A model generated the notes under the pieces. It made no database searches, was not told the origin of the DNA, and saw only the letters and a program-made list of their open reading frames with translations. From Coriaria nepalensis (Eukaryota > Streptophyta > Magnoliopsida > Cucurbitales > Coriariaceae): a stretch of 64,000 nt of DNA. The DNA lies in NCBI GenBank assembly GCA_027186245.1, contig CP114481.1, positions 29,791,501-29,855,500 of the forward strand, given 5' to 3'. The position numbers and the translations under genes are program-made. The number at the start of each line of letters is the position of its first letter. Position 1 is the first letter of the stretch. Positions 25,656 through 38,500 of the stretch are shown one piece after another.

Positions 25656-27200
25656 TCAATAACTTATTTCAAAGCAAGTCGAACGAATTCTATTTTTGCA
25701 CTACAAACACAAGTTTTGTGCATAACTTGCAACTGATCAATGCAAGGAAAGTGTGCATTCGTTTAACCTTAAAATCATTTCAATGAGTCATTTCAAGTCA
25801 ATAACTTATTTCAAAGCAAGTCGAATGAATTCTATTTTTGCACTACAAACACAAGTTTTGTGCATAACTTGCAAATGATCAATGCAAGGAAAGTGTGCAT
25901 TCGTTTAACCTTAAAATCATTTCAATGAGTCATTTCCAGTCAGTAACTTATTTCAAAGCAAGTCGAAAGAATTCTATTTTTGCACTACAAATGCAAGTGT
26001 TGGGCATAACTTGCAACTGATCAATGCAAGGAAAGTGTGCATTCGTTTAACCTTAAAATCATTTCAATGAGTCATTTCAAGTCAATAACTTATTTCAAAG
26101 CAAGTCGAATGAATTCTATTTTTGCACTACAAACACAAGTTTTGTGCATAACTTGCAAACAATCAATGCAAGGAAAGTGTCCATTCGTTTAACCTTAAAA
26201 TCATTTCAATGAGTCATTTCAAGTCAATAACTTATTTCAAAGCAAGTCGAAAGAATTCTATTTTTGCTCTACAAATGCAAGTTTTGGGCATAACTTGCAA
26301 CTGATCAATGCAAGGAAAGTGTGCATTCGTTTAACCTTAAAATCATTTCAATGAGTCATTTCAAGTCAATAACTTATTTCAAAGCAAGTCGAACGAATTC
26401 AATTTTTGCACTACAAACACAAGTTTTGTGCATCACTTGCAAATGATCAATGCAGGGAAAGTGTGCATTCGTTTAACATTAAAATCATTTCAATGAGTCA
26501 TTTCAAGTCAATATCTTATTTCAAAGTAATTCGAACGAGCACTATTTTTGCACTACAAATCCAAGGTTTGGGCATAACTTGCAAATGATCAATGCAAGGA
26601 AAGTGTGCATTCGTTTAACCTTAAAATCATTTCAATGAGTCATTTCAAGTCAATAACTTATTTCAAAGCAAGTCGAACGAATTCTACTTTTGCACTACAA
26701 ACACAAGTTTTGTGCATCACTTGCAAATGATCAATGCAAGGAAATTGTGCATTCGTTTAACCTTAAAATCATTTCAATGAGTCATTTCAAGTCAATAACT
26801 TATTTCAAAGCATCGAACGAATTCAATTTTTGCACTACAAACACAAGTTTTGTGCATCTCTTGCAAATGATCAATGCAAGGAAAGTGTGCATTCGTTTAA
26901 CCTTAAAATCATTTCGATGAGCCATTTCAAGTCAATATCTTATTTCAAAGTAATTCGAACGAGCACTATTTTTGCACTACAAATCCAAGGTTTGGGCATA
27001 ACTTGCAAATGATCAATGCAAGGAAAGTGTGCATTCGTTTAACCTTAAAATCATTTCAATGAGTCATTTCCAGTCAGTAACTTATTTCAAAGCAAGTCGA
27101 AAGAATTCTATTTTTGCACTACAAATGCAAGTGTTGGGCATAACTTGCAACTGATCAATGCAAGGAAAGTGTGCATTCGTTTAACCTTAAAATCATTTCA
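25656..27200 (+). repeat. Transition monomers between blocks D and E
   Basis: About eleven satellite monomers with no long exact HOR match to their neighbours that I could trace, although single monomers match both sides. Part of it (26406-27100) resembles 28393-29090 at 1987-1989 bp offset. Nothing but satellite is present. Confidence 0.7.
26690..26920 (+). repeat. 140-bp monomer with a private 2-bp deletion (chance 76-codon frame, not a gene)
   Basis: Near 26811 the usual AAAGCAAGTCGAACG reads AAAGCATCGAACG, two bases shorter. The matching monomers at about 28799, 30503, 33202 and 34906 are full length, so the loss is private to this copy. It shifts frame and lets a TTG-initiated reading frame run 76 codons instead of the usual 60. 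That frame has no independent support as a gene. Confidence 0.85.
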
Positions 27201-30200
27201 ATGAGTCATTTCAAGTCAATAACTTATTTCAAAGCAAGTCGAATGAATTCTATTTTTGCACTACAAACACAAGTTTTGTGCATAACTTGCAAACGATCAA
27301 TGCAAGGAAAGTGTCCATTCGTTTAACCTTAAAATCATTTCAATGAGTCATTTCCAGTCAATAACTTATTTCAAAGCAAGTCGAAAGAATTCTATTTTTG
27401 CTCTACAAATGCAAGTTTTGGGCATAACTTGCAACTGATCAATGCAAGGAAAGTGTGCATTCGTTTAACCTTAAAATCATTTCAATGAGTCATTTGAAGT
27501 CAATAACTTATTTCAAAGCAAGTCGAACGAATTCTAATTTTTGCACTACAAACAGAAGTTTTGTGCATAACTTGCAACTGATCAATGCAAGGAAAGTGTG
27601 CATTCGTTTAACCTTAAAATCATTTCAATGAGTCATTTCAAGTCAATAACTTATTTCAAAGCAAGTCGAATGAATTCTATTTTTGCACTACAAACACAAG
27701 TTTTGTGCATAACTTGCAAACGATCAATGCAAGGAAAGTGTCCATTCGTTTAACCTTAAAATCATTTCAATGAGTCATTTCCAGTCAATAACTTATTTCA
27801 AAGCAAGTCGAAAGAATTCTATTTTTGCTCTACAAATGCAAGTTTTGGGCATAACTTGCAACTGATCAATGCAAGGAAAGTGTGCATTCGTTTAACCTTA
27901 AAATCATTTCAATGAGTTATTTCTAGTCAATAACTTATTTCAAAGCAAGTCGACCGAATTCTACTTTTGCACTACAAACACAAGTTTTGTGCATAACTTG
28001 CAAATGATCAATGCAGGGAAAGTGTGCATTCGTTTAACCTTAAAATCATTTCAATGAGTCATTTCAAGTCAATAACTTATTTCAAAGCAAGTCGAACGAA
28101 TTCTATTGTTGCACTACAAACACAAGTTTTGCGCATAACTTGCAAACGATCAATGCAAGGAAAGTGTCCATTCGTTTAACCTTAAAATCATTTCAATGAG
28201 TCATTTCCAGTCAATAACTTATTTCAAAGCAAGTCGAAAGAATTCTATTTTTGCTCTACAAATGCAAGTTTTGGGCATAACTTGCAACTGATCAATGCAA
28301 GGAAAGTGTGCATTCGTTTAACCTTAAAATCATTTCAATGAGTCATTTCAAGTCAATAACTTATTTCAAAGCAAGTCGAACGAATTCAATTTTTGCACTA
28401 CAAACACAAGTTTTGTGCATCACTTGCAAATGATCAATGCAGGGAAAGTGTGCATTCGTTTAACCTTAAAATCATTTCAATGAGTCATTTCAAGTCAATA
28501 TCTTATTTCAAAGTAATTCGAACGAGCACTATTTTTGCACTACAAATCCAAGGTTTGGGCATAACTTGCAAATGATCAATGCAAGGAAAGTGTGCATTCG
28601 TTTAACCTTAAAATCATTTGAATGAGTCATTTCAAGTCAATAACTTATTTCAAAGCAAGTCGAACGAATTCTACTTTTGCACTACAAACACAAGTTTTGT
28701 GCATCACTTGCAAATGATCAATGCAAGGAAATTGTGCATTCGTTTAACCTTAAAATCATTTCAATGGGTCATTTCAAGTCAATAACTTATTTCAAAGCAA
28801 GTCGAACGAATTCAATTTTTGCACTACAAACACAAGTTTTGTGCATCTCTTGCAAATGATCAATGCAAGGAAAGTGTGCATTCGTTTAACCTTAAAATCA
28901 TTTCGATGAGCCATTTCAAGTCAATATCTTATTTCAAAGTAATTCGAACGAGCACTATTTTTGCACTACAAATCCAAGGTTTGGGCATAACTTGCAAATG
29001 ATCAATGCAAGGAAAGTGTGCATTCGTTTAACCTTAAAATCATTTCAATGAGTCATTTCCAGTCAGTAACTTATTTCAAAGCAAGTCGAAAGAATTCTAT
29101 TTTTGCACTACAAATGCAAGTGTTGGGCATAACTTGCAACTGATCAATGCAAGGAAAGTGTGCATTCGTTTAACCTTAAAATCATTTCAATGAGTCATTT
29201 CAAGTCAATAACTTATTTCAAAGCAAGTCGAATGAATTCTATTTTTGCACTACAAACACAAGTTTTGTGCATAACTTGCAAACGATCAATGCAAGGAAAG
29301 TGTCCATTCGTTTAACCTTAAAATCATTTCAATGAGTCATTTCCAGTCAATAACTTATTTCAAAGCAAGTCGAAAGAATTCTATTTTTGCTCTACAAATG
29401 CAAGTTTTGGGCATAACTTGCAACTGATCAATGCAAGGAAACTGTGCATTCGTTTAACCCTAAAATCCTTTCAATGAGTCATTTCAAGTCAATAACTTAT
29501 TTCAAAGCAAGTCGAATGAATTCTATTTTTGCACTACAAACACAAGTTTTGTGCATAACTTGCAAACGATCAATGCAAGGAAAGTGTGCATTCGTTTAAC
29601 CTTAAAATCATTTCAATGAGTCATTTCCAGTCAATAACTTATTTCAAAGCAAGTCGAAAGAATTCTATTTTTGCTCTACAAATGCAAGTTTTGGGCATAA
29701 CTTGCAACTGATCAATGCAAGGAAAGTGTGCATTCGTTTAACCTTAAAATCATTTCAATGAGTCATTTCAAGTCAATAACTTATTTCAAAGCAAGTCGAA
29801 CGAATTCTATTTTTGCACTACAAACACAAGTTTTGTGCATAACTTGCAAATGATCAATGCAAGGAAAGGGTGCATTCGTTTAACCTTAAAATCATTTCAA
29901 CGAGTCATTTCAAGTCAATAACTTATTTCAAAGCAAGTCGAACGAATTCTATTTTTGCACTACAAACACAAGTTTTGTGCATAACTTACAAATGATCATT
30001 GCAAGGAAAGTGTGCATTCGTTTAACCTTAAAATCATTTCAATGAGTCATTTCAAGTCAATAACTTATTTCAAAGCAAGTCGAACGAATTCTACTTTTGC
30101 ACTACAAACACAAGTTTTGTGCATCACTTGCAAAAGATCAATGCAAGGAAATTGTGCATTCGTTTAACCTTAAAATCATTTCAATGAGTCATTTCAAGTC

Positions 30201-31600
30201 AATATCTTATTACAAAGTAATTCGAACGAGCACTATTTTTGCACTACAAATCTAAGGTTTGGGCATAACTTGCAAATGATCAATGCAAGGAAAGTGTGCA
30301 TTCGTTTAACCTTAAAATCATTTCAATGAGTCATTTCAAGTCAATAACTTATTTCAAAGCAAGTCGAACGAATTCTACTTTTGCACTACAAACACAAGTT
30401 TTGTGCATCACTTGCAAATGATCAATGCAAGGAAATTGTGCATTCGTTTAACCTTAAAATCATTTCAATGAGTCATTTCAAGTCAATAACTTATTTCAAA
30501 GCAAGTCGAACGAATTCAATTTTTGCACTACAAACACAAGTTTTGTGCATCTCTTGCAAATGATCAATGCAAGGAAAGTGTGCATTCGTTTAACCTTAAA
30601 ATCATTTCGATGAGCCATTTCAAGTCAATATCTTATTTCAAAGTAATTCGAACGAGCACTATTTTTGCACTACAAATCCAAGGTTTGGGCATAACTTGCA
30701 AATGATCAATGCAAGGAAAGTGTGCATTCGTTTAACCTTAAAATCATTTCAATGAGTCATTTCCAGTCAGTAACTTATTTCAAAGCAAGTCGAAAGAATT
30801 CTATTTTTGCACTACAAATGCAAGTGTTGGGCATAACTTGCAACTGATCAATGCAAGGAAAGTGTGCATTCGTTTAACCTTAAAATCATTTCAATGAGTC
30901 ATTTCAAGTCAATAACTTATTTCAAAGCAAGTCGAATGAATTCTATTTTTGCACTACAAACACAAGTTTTGTGCATAACTTGCAAACGATCAATGCAAGG
31001 AAAGTGTCCATTCGTTTAACCTTAAAATCATTTCAATGAGTCATTTCCAGTCAATAACTTATTTCAACGCAAGTCGAAAGAATTCTATTTTTGCTCTACA
31101 AATGCAAGTTTTGGGCATAACTTGCAACTGATCAATGCAAGGAAAGTGTGCATTCGTTTAACCTTAAAATCATTTCAATGAGTCATTTCAAGTCAATAAC
31201 TTATTTCAAAGCAAGTCGAATGAATTCTATTTTTGCACTACAAACACAAGTTTTGTGCATAACTTGCAAACGATCAATGAAAGGAAAGTGTCCATTCGTT
31301 TAACCTTAAAATCATTTCAATGAGTCATTTCCAGTCAATAACTTATTTCAAAGCAAGTCGAAAGAATTCTATTTTTGCTCTACAAATGCAAGTTTTGGGC
31401 ATAACTTGCAACTGATCAATGCAAGGAAAGTGTGCACTCGTTTAACCTTAAAATCCTTTCAATGAGTCATTTCAAGTCAATAACTTATTTCAAAGCAAGT
31501 CGAATGAATTCTATTTTTGCACTACAAACACAAGTTTTGTGCATAACTTGCAAACGATCAATGCAAGGAAAGTGTGCATTCGTTTAACCTTAAAATCATT
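27200..31600 (+). repeat. HOR block E, copy 1 (31 monomers, 4403 bp)
   Basis: Matches the next segment at offset 4403, which is 31 x 142 + 1. The extra base comes from a 143-bp monomer with CTAATTTTTGC near 27534. Shared markers at +4403 include the CAGAAG monomer (27550 and 31953), GCATCTC monomers (28819 and 33222; 30523 and 34926), AAAATCCTTTC (about 29462 and 33865), AAAGGGTGC (about 29865 and 34268) and AATCTAAGG (about 30248 and 34651). An inner 1704-bp step links 28677 with 30381. Confidence 0.85.
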
Positions 31601-34600
31601 TCAATGAGTCATTTCAAGTCAATAACTTATTTCAAAGCAAGTCGAATGAATTCTATTTTTGCACTACAAACACAAGTTTTGTGCATAACTTGCAAACGAT
31701 CAATGCAAGGAAAGTGTCCATTCGTTTAACCTTAAAATCATTTCAATGAGTCATTTCCAGTCAATAACTTATTTCAAAGCAAGTCGAAAGAATTCTATTT
31801 TTGCCCTACAAATGCAAGTTTTGGGCATAACTTGCAACTGATCAATGCAAGGAAAGTGTGCATTCGTTTAACCTTAAAATCATTTCAATGAGTCATTTCA
31901 AGTCAATAACTTATTTCAAAGCAAGTCGAACGAATTCTAATTTTTGCACTACAAACAGAAGTTTTGTGCATAACTTGCAACTGATCAATGCAAGGAAAGT
32001 GTGCATTCGTTTAACCTTAAAATCATTTCAATGAGTCATTTCAAGTCAATAACTTATTTCAAAGCAAGTCGAATGAATTCTATTTTTGCACTACAAACAC
32101 AAGTTTTGTGCATAACTTGCAAACGATCAATGCAAGGAAAGTGTCCATTCGTTTAACCTTAAAATCATTTCAATGAGTCATTTCCAGTCAATAAATTATT
32201 TCAAAGCAAGTCGAAAGAATTCTATTTTTGCTCTACAAATGCAAGTTTTGGGCATAACTTGCAACTGATCAATGCAAGGAAAGTGTGCATTCGTTTAACC
32301 TTAAAATCATTTCAATGAGTTATTTCAAGTCAATAACTTATTTCAAAGCAAGTCGACCGAATTCTACTTTTGCACTACAAACACAAGTTTTGTGCATAAC
32401 TTGCAAATGATCAATGCAAGGAAAGTGTGCATTCGTTTAACCTTAAAATCATTTCAATGAGTCATTTCAAGTCAATAACTTATTTCAAAGCAAGTCGAAC
32501 GAATTCTATTGTTGCACTACAAACACAAGTTTTGCGCATAACTTGCAAACGATCAATGCAAGGAAAGTGTCCATTCATTTAACCTTAAAATCATTTCAAT
32601 GAGTCATTTCCAGTCAATAACTTATTTCAAAGCAAGTCGAAAGAATTCTATTTTTGCTCTACAAATGCAAGTTTTGGGCATAACTTGCAACTGATCAATG
32701 CAAGGAAAGTGTGCATTCGTTTAACCTTAAAATCATTTCAATGAGTCATTACAAGTCAATAACTTATTTCAAAGCAAGTCGAACGAATTCAATTTTTGCA
32801 CTACAAACACAAGTTTTGTGCATCACTTGCAAATGATCAATGCAGGGAAAGTGTGCATTCGTTTAACCTTAAAATCATTTCAATGAGTCATTTCAAGTCA
32901 ATATCTTATTTCAAAGTAATTCGAACGAGCACTATTTTTGCACTACAAATCCAAGGTTTGGGCATAACTTGCAAATGATCAATGCAAGGAAAGTGTGCAT
33001 TCGTTTAACCTTAAAATCATTTCAATGAGTCATTTCAAGTCAATAACTTATTTCAAAGCAAGTCGAACGAATTCTACTTTTGCACTACAAACACAAGTTT
33101 TGTGCATCACTTGCAAATGATCAATGCAAGGAAATTGTGCATTCGTTTAACCTTAAAATCATTTCAATGAGTCATTTCAAGTCAATAACTTATTTCAAAG
33201 CAAGTCGAACGAATTCAATTTTTGCACTACAAACACAAGTTTTGTGCATCTCTTGCAAATGATCAATGCAAGGAAAGTGTGCATTCGTTTAACCTTAAAA
33301 TCATTTCGATGAGCCATTTCAAGTCAATATCTTATTTCAAAGTAATTCGAACGAGCACTATTTTTGCACTACAAATCCAAGGTTTGGGCATAACTCGCAA
33401 ATGATCAATGCAAGGAAAGTGTGCATTCGTTTAACCTTAAAATCATTTCAATGAGTCATTTCCAGTCAGTAACTTATTTCAAAGCAAGTCGAAAGAATTC
33501 TATTTTTGCACTACAAATGCAAGTGTTGGGCATAACTTGCAACTGATCAATGCAAGGAAAGTGTGCATTCGTTTAACCTTAAAATAATTTCAATGAGTCA
33601 TTTCAAGTCAATAACTTATTTCAAAGCAAGTCGAATGAATTCTATTTTTGCACTACAAACACAAGTTTTGTGCATAACTTGCAAACGATCAATGCAAGGA
33701 AAGTGTCCATTCGTTTAACCTTAAAATCATTTCAATGAGTCATTTCCAGTCAATAACTTATTTCAAAGCAAGTCGAAAGAATTCTATTTTTGCTCTACAA
33801 ATGCAAGTTTTGGGCATAACTTGCAACTGATCAATGCAAGGAAACTGTGCATTCGTTTAACCCTAAAATCCTTTCAATGAGTCATTTCAAGTCAATAACT
33901 TATTTCAAAGCAAGTCGAATGAATTCTATTTTTGCACTACAAACACAAGTTTTGTGCATAACTTGCAAACGATCAATGCAAGGAAAGTGTGCATTCGTTT
34001 AACCTTAAAATCATTTCAATGAGTCATTTCCAGTCAATAACTTATTTCAAAGCAAGTCGAAAGAATTCTATTTTTGCTCTACAAATGCAAGTTTTGGGCA
34101 TAACTTGCAACTGATCAATGCAAGGAAAGTGTGCATTCGTTTAACCTTAAAATCATTTCAATGAGTCATTTCAAGTCAATAACTTATTTCAAAGCAAGTC
34201 GAACGAATTCTATTTTTGCACTACAAACACAAGTTTTGTGCATAACTTGCAAATGATCAATGCAAGGAAAGGGTGCATTCGTTTAACCTTAAAATCATTT
34301 CAACGAGTCATTTCAAGTCAATAACTTATTTCAAAGCAAGTCGAACGAATTCTATTTTTGCACTACAAACACAAGTTTTGTGCATAACTTACAAATGATC
34401 ATTGCAAGGAAAGTGTGCATTCGTTTAACCTTAAAATCATTTCAATGAGTCATTTCAAGTCAATAACTTATTTCAAAGCAAGTCGAACGAATTCTACTTT
34501 TGCACTACAAACACAAGTTTTGTGCATCACTTGCAAATGATCAATGCAAGGAAATTGTGCATTCGTTTAACCTTAAAATCATTTCAATGAGTCATTTCAA

Positions 34601-35560
34601 GTCAATATCTTATTACAAAGTAATTCGAACGAGCACTATTTTTGCACTACAAATCTAAGGTTTGGGCATAACTTGCAAATGATCAATGCAAGGAAAGTGT
34701 GCATTCGTTTAACCTTAAAATCATTTCAATGAGTCATTTCAAGTCAATAACTTATTTCAAAGCAAGTCGAACGAATTCTACTTTTGCACTACAAACACAA
34801 GTTTTGTGCATCACTTGCAAATGATCAATGCAAGGAAATTGTGCATTCGTTTAACCTTAAAATCATTTCAATGAGTCATTTCAAGTCAATAACTTATTTC
34901 AAAGCAAGTCGAACGAATTCAATTTTTGCACTACAAACACAAGTTTTGTGCATCTCTTGCAAATGATCAATGCAAGGAAAGTGTGCATTCGTTTAACCTT
35001 AAAATCATTTCGATGAGCCATTTCAAGTCAATATCTTATTTCAAAGTAATTCGAACGAGCACTATTTTTGCACTACAAATCCAAGGTTTGGGCATAACTT
35101 GCAAATGATCAATGCAAGGAAAGTGTGCATTCGTTTAACCTTAAAATCATTTCAATGAGTCATTTCAAGTCAGTAACTTATTTCAAAGCAAGTCGAAAGA
35201 ATTCTATTTTTGCACTACAAATGCAAGTGTTGGGCATAACTTGCAACTGATCAATGCAAGGAAAGTGTGCATTCGTTTAACCTTAAAATCATTTCAATGA
35301 GTCATTTCAAGTCAATAACTTATTTAAAAGCAAGTCGAATGAATTCTATTTTTGCACTACAAACACAAGTTTTGTGCATAACTTGCAAACGATCAATGCA
35401 AGGAAAGTGTCCATTCGTTTAACCTTAAAATCATTTCAATGAGTCATTTCCAGTCAATAACTTATTTCAAAGCAAGTCGAAAGAATTCTATTTTTGCTCT
35501 ACAAATGCAAGTTTTGGGCATAACTTGCAACTGATCAATGCAAGGAAAGTGTGCATTCGT
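31601..35560 (+). repeat. HOR block E, copy 2
   Basis: Second copy of the 31-monomer unit, in direct tandem with the first. Single-base differences include CCCTACAAATG at about 31804, AATAAATTATTTC near 32191 and TAACTCGCAAATG near 33391. Tracking weakens after about 35.5 kb. Confidence 0.82.
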
Positions 35561-38500
35561 TTAACCTTAAAATCCTTTCAATGAGTCATTTCAAGTCAAT
35601 AACTTATTTCAAAGCAAGTCGAATGAATTCTATTTTTGCACTACAAACACAAGTTTTGTGCATAACTTGCAAACGATCAATGCAAGGAAAGTGTCCATTC
35701 GTTTAACCTTAAAATCATTTCAATGAGTCATTTCCAGTCAATAACTTATTTCAAAGCAAGTCAAAAGAATTCTATTTTTGCTCTACAAATGCAAGTTTTG
35801 GGCATAACTTGCAACTGATCAATGCAAGGAAAGTGTGCATTCGTTTAACCTTAAAATCATTTCAATGAGTCATTTCAAGTCAATAACTTATTTCAAAGCA
35901 AGTCGAACGAATTCTACTTTTGCACTACAAACACAAGTTTTGTGCATAACTTGCAAATGATCAATGCAAGGAAAGGGTGCATTCGTTTAACCTTAAAATC
36001 ATTTCAACGAGTCATTTCAAGTCAATAACTTATTTCAAAGCAAGTCGAACGAATTCTATTTTTGCACTACAAACACAAGTTTTGTGCATAACTTGCAAAT
36101 GATCAATGCAAGGAAAGTGTGCATTCGTTTAACCTTAAAATCATTTCAATGAGTCATTTCAAGTCAATAACATATTTCAAAGAAAGTCGAACGAATTCTA
36201 CTTTTGCACTACAAACACAAGTTTTGTGCATCACTTGCAAATGATCAATGCAAGGAAATTGTGCATTCGTTTAACCTTAAAATCAGTTCAATGAGTCATT
36301 TCAAGTCAATATCTTATTACAAAGTAATTCGAACGAGCACTATTTTTGCACTACAAATCTAAGGTTTGGGCATAACTTGCAAATGATCAATGCAAGGAAA
36401 GTGTGCATTCGTTTAACCTTAAAATCATTTCAATGAGTCATTTCAAGTCAATAACTTATTTCAAAGCAAGTCGAACGAATTCAATTTTTGCACTACAAAC
36501 ACAAGTTTTGTGCATCACTTACAAATGATCAATGCAAGGAAAGTGTGCATTCGTTTAACCTTAAAATCATTTCAATGAGCCATTTCAAGTCAATATCTTA
36601 TTTCAAAGTAATTCGAACGAGCACTATTTTTGCACTACAAATCCAAGGTTTGGGCATAACTTGCAAATGATCAATACAAGGAAAGTGTGCATTCGTTTAA
36701 CCTTAAAATCATTTCAATGAGTCATTTCAAGTCAATAACTTATTTCAAAGCAAGTCGAATGAATTCTACTTTTGCACTACAAACACAAGTTTTGTGCATC
36801 ACTTGCAAATGATCAATGCAAGGAAATTGTGCATTCGTTTAACCTTAAAATCATTTCAATGAATCATTTCAAGTCAATATCTTATTACAAAGTAATTCGA
36901 ACGAGCACTATTTTTGCACTACAAATCCAAGGTTTGGGCATAACTTGCAAATGATCAATGCAAGGAAAGTGTGCATTCGTTTAACCTTAAAATCATTTCA
37001 ATGAGTCATTTCAAGTCAATAACTTATTTCAAAGCAAGTCGAACGAATTCTATTTTTGCACTACAAACACAAGTTTTGTGCATAACTTGCAAATGATCAA
37101 TGCAACGAAAGTGTGCATTCGTTTAACCTTAAAATCATTTCAATGAGTCATTTCCAGTCAGTAACTTATTTCAAAGCAAGTCGAAAGAATTCTATTTTTG
37201 CACTACAAATGCAAGTGTTGGGCATAACTTGCAACTGATCAATGCAAGGAAAGTGTGCATTCGTTTAACCTTAAAATCATTTCAATGAGTCATTTCAAGT
37301 CAATAACTTATTTCAAAGCAAGTCGAATGAATTCTATTTTTGCACTACAAACACAAGTTTTGTGCATAACTTGCAAACGATCAATGCAAGGAAAGTGTCC
37401 ATTCGTTTAACCTTAAAATCATTTCAATGAGTCATTTCAAGTCAATAACTTATTTCAAAGCAAGTCGAAAGAATTCTAATTTTGCACTACAAACACAAGT
37501 TTTGTGCATAACTTGCAAACGATCAATGCAAGGAAAGTGTGCATTCGTTTAACCTTAAAATCATTTCAATGAGTCATTTCAAGTCAATAACTTATTTCAA
37601 AGCAAGTCGAAAGAATTCTATTTTTGCTCTACAAATGCAAGTTTTGGGCATAACATGCAACTGATCAATGCAAGGAAAGTGTGCATTCGTTTAACCTTAA
37701 AATCATTTCAATGAGTCATTTCAAGTCAATAACTTATTTCAAAGCAAGTCGAATGAATTCTATTTTTGCACTACAAACACAAGTTTTGTGCATAACTTGC
37801 AAACGATCAATGCAAGGAAAGTGTCAATTCGTTTAACCTTAAAATCATTTCAATGAGTCATTTCCAGTCAATAACTTATTTCAAAGCAACTCGAAAGAAT
37901 TCTATTGTTGCTCTACAAATGCAAGTTTTGGGCATAACTTGCAACTAATCAATGCAAGGAAAGTGTGCATTCGTTTAACCTTAAAATCATTTCAATGAGT
38001 AATTTCAAGTCAATAACTTATTTCAAAGCAAGTCGAACGAATTCTATTTTTTGCACTACAAACAGAAGTTTTGTGCATAACTTGCAAATGATCAATGCAA
38101 GGAAAGTGTGCATTTGTTTAACCTTAAAATCATTTCAATGAGTCATTTCAAGTCAATAACTTATTTCAAAGCAAGTCGAACGAATTCAATTTTTGCACTA
38201 CAAACACAAGTTTTGTGCATCACTTGCAAATGATCAATGCAAGGAAAGTGTGCATTCGTTTAACCTTAAAATCATTTCAATGAGTCATTTCAAGTCAATA
38301 TCTTATTTCAAAGTAATTCGAACGAGCACTATTTTTGCACTACAAATCCATGGTTTGGGCATAACTTGCAAATGATCAACGCAAGGAAAGTGTGCATTCG
38401 TTTAACCTTAAAATCATTTCAATGAGTCATTTCAAGTCAATAACTTATTTCAAAGCAAGTCGAATGAATTCTACTTTTGCACTACAAACACAAGTTTTGT

